The notes below the pieces were generated by a model. That model ran no database searches and was not told the DNA's origin. It was given only the letters and a program-made list of their open reading frames with translations. A program made the translations under genes and the position numbers. Of a stretch of 21,752 bases of DNA, positions 13,828 through 19,443 are shown one piece after another (the stretch's first letter is position 1; the number at the start of each line of letters is the position of its first letter). Source of the stretch: a virus. The stretch covers positions 1 to 21,752 of the IMG/VR virus record IMGVR_UViG_3300046001_000790. One strand, written 5' to 3'.

Positions 13828-14167
13828 AGCACACATTAAGCAAAGCCCAACCTCAGACCACAACTCTGGTTTTGCGGTAGACCTAACCCACGATACACTA
13901 GGTGGGATTAACTGCCACGAAGTCTATGAGCATCTCAAGTCTGATAGGCGTGTAAAGTATTTAATCTTCAAAGGTAAAATCTGGTCATCTGAAAAGGGTG
14001 ACAGAGAATATACTGGCTCCAATCCACATAACAAGCACATCCATATTTCAATCAAGGATACCTGTGGGAATGATACTTCCCCTTGGTTCCCTTGGTTAGG
14101 TAAAGCAACTCTAGTCAATACAGTAAAGGCTAAGGTTAAACCCCTACCAAAGAAAGAAGCAAAATGA
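13721..14167 (+). CDS. Endolysin: M15/VanY-like peptidoglycan peptidase
   Basis: A 148-residue protein with the M15-type zinc peptidase signature: SDHNSGFAVD (residues 45-54, giving zinc ligands His47 and Asp54) and HNKHIHI (103-109, with a zinc-ligand His). RQATALRPMRTKASDGLLPS before it is also typical of the phage branch of this family. Such enzymes cut peptide bonds in peptidoglycan stem peptides. The C-terminal Lys/Pro stretch is short and there is no separate wall-binding domain or signal peptide, so release depends on a holin. Start ATG 13721 has a weak ribosome-binding site; ATG 13790 would drop part of the conserved region. Holin-like genes lie on both sides. Confidence 0.8.
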   Translation: MIIAKTATPAAKSVLRQATALRPMRTKASDGLLPSKAHIKQSPTSDHNSGFAVDLTHDTLGGINCHEVYEHLKSDRRVKYLIFKGKIWSSEKGDREYTGSNPHNKHIHISIKDTCGNDTSPWFPWLGKATLVNTVKAKVKPLPKKEAK

Positions 14168-14370
14168 AAAACCCATTCAACCTCACCAAGAAGGACATCG
14201 CAGCAGTAAAGTCCTATCTCCGCGCTCTACTGGCCGCAGGAATCACTATGGGTATTGCCCTATTGACAGACCTACGTCCAGAGTACGCAGTTCTAATTGG
14301 CGCTCTAGCCGCTCCATTGGCTAAATGGGCAGATAAGAACGAAAAAGAATACGGAGTAGGGTCAGAATAA
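14164..14370 (+). CDS. Holin-like protein with two membrane segments
   Basis: 68 residues, ATGA overlap with the lysin. The N-terminus is charged (MKNPFNLTKKDIAAVKSY). Two hydrophobic segments follow: about 19-36 (LRALLAAGITMGIALL) and about 41-55 (YAVLIGALAAPLAKW), then a charged tail ending KNEKEYGVGSE. The topology and location right after the lysin fit a class II holin. It is the last gene of the late operon and is followed by terminator structures. Confidence 0.7.
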   Translation: MKNPFNLTKKDIAAVKSYLRALLAAGITMGIALLTDLRPEYAVLIGALAAPLAKWADKNEKEYGVGSE

Positions 14371-14396
14371 CCCCATTTTAGGGGCCTAGAAGCCCC
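14371..14396 (+). other. Two mutually exclusive small GC hairpins
   Basis: CCCC (14371-14374) can pair with GGGG (14381-14384), and GGGGC (14381-14385) can instead pair with GCCCC (14392-14396). Only one can form at a time. They start at the base after the holin stop and precede the main terminator. They may slow polymerase or shield the mRNA end. Confidence 0.4.
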
Positions 14397-14401
14397 GTAG
14401 A

Positions 14402-14454
14402 GACAAGAAACCCCCTTACCTTAGGTCTAACCTAGGGCGAGGGGGTCTTTTGTC
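14402..14454 (+). terminator. Intrinsic terminator of the late operon, probably bidirectional
   Basis: ACCCCCT (14410-14416) pairs with AGGGGGT (14440-14446), and TCTTTT follows directly. The stem extends outward: GACAAGA (14402-14408) pairs with the TCTTTTGTC arm (14446-14454) with one G-U pair and one mismatch, giving about 15 positions. On the opposite strand the same stem is followed by TTTCTTGTC, so it can also stop transcripts from the minus-strand gene at 14466-14630. It separates the late genes from a convergent gene. Confidence 0.8.
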
Positions 14455-14465
14455 GTTTCTAAAGG

Positions 14466-14630
14466 CTATTCGTCGTCCTCAAACTCTGCATCTTCCAGTT
14501 GGTCTAGCAGTAGTCGGAGTTGTTTATTTCTCTTCGTTCGACGGAAGTCATCTATAGCAGCAGTAATGATGTTAACAGAGAATAGACCCAGTGATGCACC
14601 AAAGAAAACAGCCCAGAATGTATTTGACAT
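14466..14630 (-). CDS. Small minus-strand membrane protein, 54 aa
   Basis: On the minus strand an ATG (14630-14628) is preceded by a perfect AAGGAG 5 bases upstream, and the frame runs 54 codons to TAG at 14468-14466. The product has an N-terminal membrane segment (about residues 5-25, FWAVFFGASLGLFSVNIIT), a basic patch (FRRTKRNKQ), a leucine-rich helix (LRLLLDQLEDAE) and an acidic end (FEDDE). Charge distribution suggests the C-terminus in the cytoplasm. The gene stands alone, convergent to the late operon, with its own promoter at 14711-14740 and the shared terminator at 14402-14454. It may act early, on the host membrane or against superinfection, but nothing in the sequence shows this directly. 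Confidence 0.7.
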   Translation of the reverse strand: MSNTFWAVFFGASLGLFSVNIITAAIDDFRRTKRNKQLRLLLDQLEDAEFEDDE

Positions 14631-14667
14631 AGTACTCCTTAGATATTATAATATATATTATTACATC

Positions 14668-14693
14668 ATATAGAGGCTGAAAGCCTCTTATAT
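14668..14693. promoter_or_regulatory. Hairpin in the divergent promoter region
   Basis: AGAGGCT (14672-14678) and AGCCTCT (14682-14688) form a perfect 7-base stem with a GAA loop. ATAT on each side extends it with one bulged base. It lies between the minus-strand promoter and the minus-strand gene, so it would be in the 5' leader of that mRNA. It may be an operator or an mRNA-stabilising element. Confidence 0.5.
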
Positions 14694-14710
14694 AATCTCT
14701 TACAAGATTA

Positions 14711-14740
14711 AGTATACTCATAGTATTTTAATATAGTCAA
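14711..14740 (-). promoter_or_regulatory. Sigma-70-type promoter for the minus-strand gene
   Basis: On the minus strand TTGACT (14740-14735) and TATACT (14716-14711) are 18 bases apart, close to the -35 and -10 consensus. The start would be near 14704, giving a leader of about 75 bases with the 14668-14693 hairpin. No other long ORF lies in this stretch. Confidence 0.55.
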
Positions 14741-14754
14741 ATAGTTATAAGTAT

Positions 14755-14782
14755 TTGACAGATACCCAACTGTAGATATATG
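14755..14782 (+). promoter_or_regulatory. Sigma-70-type promoter for the early region
   Basis: A perfect TTGACA (14755-14760) is followed 16 bases later by TATATG (14777-14782). The expected start is about 14789-14791, at or next to the ATG of the first early gene (14791). There is no Shine-Dalgarno sequence before that ATG, so the transcript may be leaderless, which is common in Actinobacteria. The -10 match is imperfect. Confidence 0.5.
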
Positions 14783-14790
14783 CTTTCAGC

Positions 14791-14988
14791 ATGTCAATCA
14801 AACTAGAAGAATATACACTACCTGAGCATATATCATACTCAGCGTTCACAACCTACTTAACCTGTGGTTATCAATACTACCTAGGGCGTCTGCTTAACAA
14901 GCAGGAGGAACCGTCAGTATGGTCTGTCGGTGGCTCCGCGTTTCACCTTGCCTGCGAAAACTACGATAAGGTGACACTAGATGACTAA
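14791..14988 (+). CDS. PD-(D/E)XK nuclease, N-terminal part (RecB/Cas4-like)
   Basis: 65 residues from the ATG at 14791, with no ribosome-binding site. The sequence ISYSAFTTYLTCGYQYYLG (14-32) and the GGSAFHLACENYD motif (48-60) match the N-terminus of RecB/AddB/Cas4-type nucleases. Cys25 sits where these enzymes have the first ligand of a 4Fe-4S cluster, and His52 where the active-site His stands. The active-site Asp and Lys and the other three cysteines are in the next frame (14981-15610). A +1 shift after GAC (14983-14985) would join the parts into one protein of about 270 residues. The break is a true split with coupled translation, a programmed frameshift, or a sequence error. Confidence 0.7.
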   Translation: MSIKLEEYTLPEHISYSAFTTYLTCGYQYYLGRLLNKQEEPSVWSVGGSAFHLACENYDKVTLDD

Positions 14989-15610
14989 TCAAAAACTATA
15001 CGATGTTCAAGACCTATGGAACATAGCATGGGATGAGTCTAAAGGTGACATCGACCTAACCAACGCACGTGTCGGTGGCACGGCAACCAAGGCTAGACCT
15101 AACAAAGAGGATGTCACATTCTGGCAAACCCAAGGACCCAAGTGGGTTGAGGGTTATATCGCTTGGCGACAACTCAATAGCAATTGGAAAATCTGGAAGG
15201 CACCAGATGGCAACCATGCAATAGAACTTGCACTCACACCAGTCGTTGCTGGTGTCCCAGTCAAGATGATTATCGACCGTGTATTTGAGGTCGATGGGCA
15301 ATTGGTTATCTGCGACCTTAAAACGTCACAGAAAACTCCGTCTAGTAGTCTCCAACTTGGCTTCTATAAACTCGGGCTAGAGCAGACCTTCGGGATAGAA
15401 GTCAAGTGGGGTAACTACTACATGTCACGTGGCAACTCCACGTCTGAAATGGTAGACCTATCTGAGTATACCTATGACAAAATGGAATATCTCATTAAAC
15501 AATTTGACATAGCACGTAAGGCTCAGGTATTCTTGCCCAACACAAACAACTGTCAGTACATGTGCGGTCTAACCGCTCACTGCCAGTTCTCTACTAAGAA
15601 GGAAAAGTAA
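14981..15610 (+). CDS. PD-(D/E)XK nuclease, catalytic part (RecB/Cas4-like)
   Basis: 209 residues, starting at an ATG 8 bases before the end of the N-terminal part. It carries the catalytic core: Asp99 in KMIIDRVFEVDG, then Asp112-Leu-Lys114 in VICDLKTS, then the QLGFYKLGLEQ helix (motif-like Gln and Tyr, about 124-134). The C-terminal cysteines Cys191, Cys195 and Cys201 are the usual last three ligands of the 4Fe-4S cluster. The fourth is missing here and lies in the upstream frame. Known relatives are DNA exonucleases for recombination or end processing. On its own this part would lack the complete cluster and the N-terminal His. Confidence 0.75.
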   Translation: MTNQKLYDVQDLWNIAWDESKGDIDLTNARVGGTATKARPNKEDVTFWQTQGPKWVEGYIAWRQLNSNWKIWKAPDGNHAIELALTPVVAGVPVKMIIDRVFEVDGQLVICDLKTSQKTPSSSLQLGFYKLGLEQTFGIEVKWGNYYMSRGNSTSEMVDLSEYTYDKMEYLIKQFDIARKAQVFLPNTNNCQYMCGLTAHCQFSTKKEK

Positions 15611-15723
15611 TGACTATAACGCTTACCGCTAACGAAGTGCTAGGTGCCGTGCAACTCGGCGTCATCACAGGCAAAGAAGCACGTGTTCTATTCGGTCTAC
15701 CAGCAGAACAGGAAGCAAACTAA
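15610..15723 (+). CDS. Small early protein, 37 aa
   Basis: TAATG junctions at both ends (15608-15612 and 15721-15725). The product is MTITLTANEVLGAVQLGVIT followed by GKEARVLFGLPAEQEAN. The two short helices with EVLGAVQLGVIT and KEARVLFGL resemble the small Ala/Leu-rich proteins found between early genes in actinobacteriophages. No function can be assigned. Confidence 0.55.
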   Translation: MTITLTANEVLGAVQLGVITGKEARVLFGLPAEQEAN

Positions 15724-16121
15724 TGGCAGAAGATTGGAAACTACAAGTCAACTACAAGTTGGCAACAGGAGACTTAATCAACGTTCGTGCTAATAGCGCA
15801 GATGAATTAAGCGTTCTGTTGGAAGGCATCGGAGACTACGCTACACAGATTCACGCGACTCAACGTGTGCTCAGTCAGGCAGGCACGGTGGCCCCTTTAT
15901 CGACTACAGGTTCCACTATAAGCACTCCGCCTCCGCAATCCTCAACTCCGCCCCAGGCGCAGGCTCCATCAAGTACGGCGCCAGTGACCCAGGGTGGGCC
16001 AACATGTCAGCACGGACCTCGCAAGTACAAGTCGGGAATCTCCAGCAAGACGGGAAACCCATACGCGATGTGGGTCTGTCCGATGCCTCAGGGCGCGGAC
16101 CAATGCAAGCCAGTCAACTAA
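15723..16121 (+). CDS. Zinc-ribbon protein, possible ssDNA-binding partner
   Basis: 132 residues. The first 55 are a small alpha/beta unit (WKLQVNYKLATGDLINVRA, then a helix with DELSVLLEGIGDYATQI). A flexible Ser/Thr/Pro/Gln linker follows (about 58-92). The end is a zinc ribbon: Cys95, His97, Cys119 and Cys128 in CQHGPRKYKSGISSKTGNP and VCPMPQGADQCKPVN. This layout is common in actinobacteriophage replication regions and is often taken for a DNA-binding or recombination accessory protein. Its place between the nuclease and the helicase-like gene fits. Codon use is GC-richer in the linker than in neighbouring genes. Confidence 0.65.
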   Translation: MAEDWKLQVNYKLATGDLINVRANSADELSVLLEGIGDYATQIHATQRVLSQAGTVAPLSTTGSTISTPPPQSSTPPQAQAPSSTAPVTQGGPTCQHGPRKYKSGISSKTGNPYAMWVCPMPQGADQCKPVN

Positions 16122-16163
16122 CACAAGAACTATTTCCATTTTAACTAACTAGAAGGAGGACCA

Positions 16164-16946
16164 GTGCGTACTCTAGTACGGTCAGTGGGACGAGCAAGCA
16201 TTGGTGGGGAACCTCTGCCTAGTTGTTTTAAGGCGTTTGAAGCGAATAAGATTATCATCAGACGTTCAGAAGTTTCAATGTTTGCTGGTGCTCCAGGGGC
16301 AGGAAAATCTACTCTAGCCCTAGCACTTGCACTCAAAACCAATGTGCCAACATTGTATATCTCAGCAGATACCAATGCACACACAATGGCTATGCGTTTA
16401 GCCTCAATGATTTCTGGGAAAAGTCAGGGAGATGTTGAACAGAAACTTAATACTGATGTTGGATGGACGAAGGCAATCCTCCAAAAAGGAAGTCACATTG
16501 TATGGTCTTTCGAGTCAGCGCCTACATTGGAAGATATCGTAGAAGAAGTACAAGCATTTGAAGAACTTTGGGGATGCTCCCCATCAATGATTGTACTTGA
16601 TAACTTAATGGACGTAGCCACAGACGGTGGCGAAGAATTCGCATCAATGCGAGCAATTATGAAGGAGTTGAAGTATCTTGCGAGAGCGACTAACGCTGCA
16701 ATTGTGGTTCTACATCACACTTCGGAAGCAGTTCCTGGCAATCCTTGCCAACCGCGTTCCGCTATCCAAGGTAAGGTCTCTCAACTCCCTGCGCTCATAT
16801 GTACACTCGGTACGGTTGGCACATCGATGGGCGTTGCATCAGTCAAGAATCGCTATGGAAGAGCCGACCAAAACGGTACGCTCATGACATGGCTAGCATT
16901 TAATCCTGAGTACATGTACGTTGATGATATTCCTGAGAACGTCTAA
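16164..16946 (+). CDS. DnaB-like / RecA-fold helicase ATPase
   Basis: 260 residues from GTG 16164, with AAGGAGGA (16153-16160) 3 bases before it. Walker A GAPGAGKST spans residues 42-50, a strand with YISADT follows at 65-70, and Walker B is SMIVLDNLMD (141-150). A sensor-like IVVLHHTSE lies near 184-192, and KNRYGRAD near 232-239 could supply an arginine finger. This is the C-terminal ATPase domain of DnaB/RAD55-like helicases without the primase-binding N-terminal domain. It probably unwinds DNA at the fork together with the primase encoded downstream. Confidence 0.8.
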   Translation: MRTLVRSVGRASIGGEPLPSCFKAFEANKIIIRRSEVSMFAGAPGAGKSTLALALALKTNVPTLYISADTNAHTMAMRLASMISGKSQGDVEQKLNTDVGWTKAILQKGSHIVWSFESAPTLEDIVEEVQAFEELWGCSPSMIVLDNLMDVATDGGEEFASMRAIMKELKYLARATNAAIVVLHHTSEAVPGNPCQPRSAIQGKVSQLPALICTLGTVGTSMGVASVKNRYGRADQNGTLMTWLAFNPEYMYVDDIPENV

Positions 16947-17506
16947 TGGAATATCCCAACTGGTTCGATGGTCAGAGATACAACTTTGAAGCCAACTTGC
17001 TTCATCTACAAGGTAAACCTAACTTAGCATTTCTTCAAGTTGGTGCTTACACTGGAGATGCTAGTGTGTGGCTATTGGAAAATGTATTGACTGATGAGAC
17101 ATCATACCTACTTGATGTTGATACTTGGGCTGGTTCTAATGAATCTGAGCATAGTCGTATTGATTTTGAAAAGGTTTACGAGCATTACAAGGAACGCATG
17201 AAGCCTTACCCTAATGTTCGTTCTGTAAGAAATAGTAGTGATAACTTCTTTCAGAATAATAAAAACGATTGGGACTTTATTTACATTGATGGAGACCATG
17301 TAGCAGAGCAAGTAACTAGAGATGCTGATAGCGCTTGGTTACTTCTTAAGCCACAAGGAATCATAGCATTCGATGACTATGGGTGGGGCAAGGACGTAAC
17401 CGAGCACTTAACTCCTAAGCCAGCCATTGACGACTTTTTGGATAAGCACAATGGAGAGTATGAATTACTCACTAAAGAATACCAAATTTGGATACGCAAA
17501 CTATGA
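16946..17506 (+). CDS. SAM-dependent methyltransferase (class I, Methyltransferase_24-like)
   Basis: 186 residues, joined to the helicase gene by TAATG. The glycine-rich loop FLQVGAYTGDASVWLLEN (29-46) and the LLDVDTW segment (about 55-61) fit SAM binding. DWDFIYIDGDH (about 107-117) and LLKPQGIIAFDDY (about 132-144) fit the Methyltransferase_24 family, which modifies small molecules, sugars or peptides more often than DNA. No DNA N6-adenine motif (DPPY) is present. Why it sits among replication genes is unclear; it could modify a surface sugar together with the glycosyltransferase at 4187-4867. Confidence 0.75.
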   Translation: MEYPNWFDGQRYNFEANLLHLQGKPNLAFLQVGAYTGDASVWLLENVLTDETSYLLDVDTWAGSNESEHSRIDFEKVYEHYKERMKPYPNVRSVRNSSDNFFQNNKNDWDFIYIDGDHVAEQVTRDADSAWLLLKPQGIIAFDDYGWGKDVTEHLTPKPAIDDFLDKHNGEYELLTKEYQIWIRKL

Positions 17507-17871
17507 CAACTAGAAAATCTCATAAGGCAAGAGGAGCAACTTTTGAAACAGACATCAAAGACTGGTTTAGAGCAAATGGATACGATTCTGAACGACTTGC
17601 AAGAACAGGTGCAAAAGATGAGGGAGACGTTGTTGTCCGTTCGGACTTCCTTGGTAGCATTGGAGTTATCGAGTGCAAAGCCCCAGGCGCGGGCAACAAA
17701 GTTGACCTTAGTGGGTGGACTAAAGAAGCGCAACTTGAAGCAACGCATTATGCGGAAGCGAGAGGACTTGACAGCGGAGCAATACTTCCAGCAGTCCTTA
17801 TCAAAGCAAGAGGCAAATCTATATCCGACTCGTACCTTGTCCTAAGGCTAGGCGATGTCTTTGGTAGATGA
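17503..17871 (+). CDS. Holliday-junction-resolvase-like PD-(D/E)XK nuclease
   Basis: 122 residues; ATGA overlap with the methyltransferase. An in-frame TTG at 17488 would add five residues but has no support. The motifs are Glu15 (RGATFETDIKDWFRANGY), Asp42 (DEGDVVV) and Glu57-Cys-Lys59 (GVIECKAPG). Length and motif spacing fit the resolvase-like nucleases encoded next to primases and helicases in many actinobacteriophages. The likely role is cutting branched DNA after recombination or before packaging. The last 17 bases overlap the primase start. Confidence 0.7.
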   Translation: MTTRKSHKARGATFETDIKDWFRANGYDSERLARTGAKDEGDVVVRSDFLGSIGVIECKAPGAGNKVDLSGWTKEAQLEATHYAEARGLDSGAILPAVLIKARGKSISDSYLVLRLGDVFGR

Positions 17872-18229
17872 TTTACCCGACATTGTATCTGTATTAAAGC
17901 ACTACGGTGCCAACATTACACGTGCAAGTGGTCAGGTAAATGTAAAGTGTCCGTTCCATAACGACTCCCACGCAAGTGCGAGTTTCAATACAAGAAATAA
18001 TATTTTTAATTGCTTCGCGTGCGGTATGCAAGGCAACAGTATACAAATTATTGCTAAGCAAGAAAGGTGCGACATACGTGAAGCAAAGTCAATTGCAGAA
18101 GGAATTACTGGGCAGAGCAACGACAAAGTACGCGGAGAATATACATCTGGCGGAAGATTACCTAGCAAGTCGGGGCATCAGTCGAGAAGTGGCTCGGGCA
18201 GCACGATACGGCGTAGTCTCGGAGCCTGA
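17855..18229 (+). CDS. DnaG-like primase, zinc-finger part
   Basis: The ATG at 17855 lies inside the resolvase gene end. The first 70 residues are a CHC2 zinc finger: Cys32, His35, Cys53 and Cys56 in VKCPFHNDSHASASF and NNIFNCFACG. A helix with SIQIIAKQERCDIREAKSIA follows. After about residue 85 the sequence becomes a low-complexity Ser/Gly/Arg stretch, which is what the TOPRIM coding frame looks like when read one base off. The TOPRIM part of the primase continues in the +1 frame (to 18710). This frame stops at 18229. It could be a separate zinc-finger protein or the first half of a frameshifted primase. Confidence 0.7.
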   Translation: MSLVDDLPDIVSVLKHYGANITRASGQVNVKCPFHNDSHASASFNTRNNIFNCFACGMQGNSIQIIAKQERCDIREAKSIAEGITGQSNDKVRGEYTSGGRLPSKSGHQSRSGSGSTIRRSLGA

Positions 18230-18710
18230 GGTAGGACATGAAGCGTTCCAAGGTCGTCTCTCGATTCCTTACATTACTAAAACTGGTGTTGTTGATTTAC
18301 GTTTTAGGTCGCTTAATCCAGCGGTTGAACCGAAGTACATGGGAATGACTGGCGCAGAAACAAAGATGTACAACGTAACAGATATTGAACGTGCAGGCGA
18401 CTGGATTGGAGTATGCGAAGGTGAATTGGATACAATTACTCTTAGTAAGTGTGTTGGCATTCCTTGCATTGGAGTTCCAGGTGCGAACTCATGGAAAAAG
18501 CATTACACAAGACTCTTGGCAGACTTTGAAAGAGTATTCGTCTTTGCTGACGGAGACCAACCAGGAAAAGAATTCGCCACTAGTCTTGCCCGAGAACTGC
18601 CAGTTACTGTCGTTTCAATGGGGGACGGAGAAGATGTCAATTCTTCGTATGTCAAATACGGAGCCGAGTATATTCGAGCGAAGATGGGGCTAGGTCTAGA
18701 AGATGAATGA
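17976..18710 (+). CDS. DnaG-like primase, TOPRIM part
   Basis: The frame opens at GTG 17976, but up to about 18110 it only shadows the zinc-finger gene. Recognisable primase sequence begins near HLAEDYLASRGISREVARAA (about 18147) and continues through GRLSIPYITKTGVVDLRFRS. The TOPRIM motifs are the glutamate in GVCEGELDTITL (residues near 148) and the DxD in VFVFADGDQPGKEFA (near 190). These bind metal ions for primer synthesis. No good start codon or ribosome-binding site exists just before the TOPRIM part, so a +1 shift from the zinc-finger frame is the simplest way to make a full primase. Split primase genes occur in other actinobacteriophages, as I recall. Confidence 0.7.
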   Translation: MRVSIQEIIFLIASRAVCKATVYKLLLSKKGATYVKQSQLQKELLGRATTKYAENIHLAEDYLASRGISREVARAARYGVVSEPEVGHEAFQGRLSIPYITKTGVVDLRFRSLNPAVEPKYMGMTGAETKMYNVTDIERAGDWIGVCEGELDTITLSKCVGIPCIGVPGANSWKKHYTRLLADFERVFVFADGDQPGKEFATSLARELPVTVVSMGDGEDVNSSYVKYGAEYIRAKMGLGLEDE

Positions 18711-19062
18711 GATTCCTGATTGTCCTGAATGCGGTGAGCCATTTGAGAACATCTTTGATGCTACTGACCACCTAGTAGAAGATGGCGAAAAGCCTTTCGA
18801 TGTAGAACTTAAGTTACCTAGCGGTTATACGCTTATGATTGGTTCACTACTTCGTACTTTATATAATTACGCAGGAATACCTGAGAAGATTGAACAGATT
18901 ACTCAGGATACGTTTGGGATGCTTTATGCAGCACAGTACGACACGACTCAGATGAAGGGCTATATCGAAGACCTGATTATACGTGAGCAAATGTCAGAAC
19001 TCGATGAGGAATTAGCAGAACTATTAGATAAGAAGCCTAACAATGACGAAAGTGGAGAGTGA
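18703..19062 (+). CDS. Small zinc-finger protein, unknown function
   Basis: 119 residues; 8-base overlap with the primase end. The N-terminus has CPECGEPFENIFDATDHLVE, with Cys8 and Cys11 and His23, a C2H-type finger that may use a fourth ligand further on. The rest is acidic and helical (KIEQITQDTFGMLYAAQYD, then a Glu/Leu-rich EDLIIREQMSELDEELAELL). This combination is seen in early regions of mycobacteriophage-like genomes, without known function. Acidity argues against non-specific DNA binding; a protein partner is more likely. Confidence 0.6.
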   Translation: MNEIPDCPECGEPFENIFDATDHLVEDGEKPFDVELKLPSGYTLMIGSLLRTLYNYAGIPEKIEQITQDTFGMLYAAQYDTTQMKGYIEDLIIREQMSELDEELAELLDKKPNNDESGE

Positions 19063-19068
19063 TGAAGT

Positions 19069-19443
19069 ATGTATGATAATAGAGCATCTGATGAATCAAG
19101 GGTTCGCAGTAAGCAACTCGGATTTGACGTCAGGCATCCTGACTTTAACGCTCAAAATTCCCATATTGAGTTCAGGGAATCAGTAGAGGAAACATTTTGG
19201 GAACTGCAAGACTTACTATTAAGTAAGCACGTAGACTACGGACCTAAGAACATTAGTGAGAGTCCTGGCGGACCTCTTAATGGTCTACGTGTACGTATGC
19301 ACGACAAGTTAGCACGACTAAACAATCTAGTTGATAGTGGTGCAGACCCACAGCATGAGAGTTTAGAAGATACATTCAAGGATATGGCAAACTACGCAGT
19401 CATCGGATTGCTAGTACTGAGAGGGCAATGGGATAACAAATGA
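19069..19443 (+). CDS. Nmad1 / DUF1599-like nucleotide-metabolism protein
   Basis: 124 residues from ATG 19069 (GGAGAG upstream). The helical core LLLSKHVDYGPKNISESPGG (49-68), then LNGLRVRMHDKLARLNNLVD, and ESLEDTFKDMANYAVIGLLV match the DUF1599 family, also called nucleotide modification associated domain 1. The conserved pattern DYG, K-LARL and DT-x-D-ANYA is clear. The family has been linked by genome context to phages with modified bases and is distantly like all-alpha MazG enzymes. The substrate is unknown. No base-modifying synthase is visible in this window. Confidence 0.7.
   Translation: MYDNRASDESRVRSKQLGFDVRHPDFNAQNSHIEFRESVEETFWELQDLLLSKHVDYGPKNISESPGGPLNGLRVRMHDKLARLNNLVDSGADPQHESLEDTFKDMANYAVIGLLVLRGQWDNK

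Noticed and set aside
14641-14790. AT-rich segment as a possible replication origin
   Set aside because: No iterons or clear unwinding element beyond promoter-like hexamers and one hairpin; two divergent promoters explain the AT-richness.
17543-17845. 100-codon second plus-strand frame inside the resolvase gene
   Set aside because: The resolvase frame carries the conserved Glu, Asp and ECK motifs; this frame shows no motif and no ribosome-binding site.
18385-18693. 102-codon alternative plus-strand frame inside the TOPRIM region
   Set aside because: The TOPRIM motifs lie in the other frame; this one has no family-like sequence.
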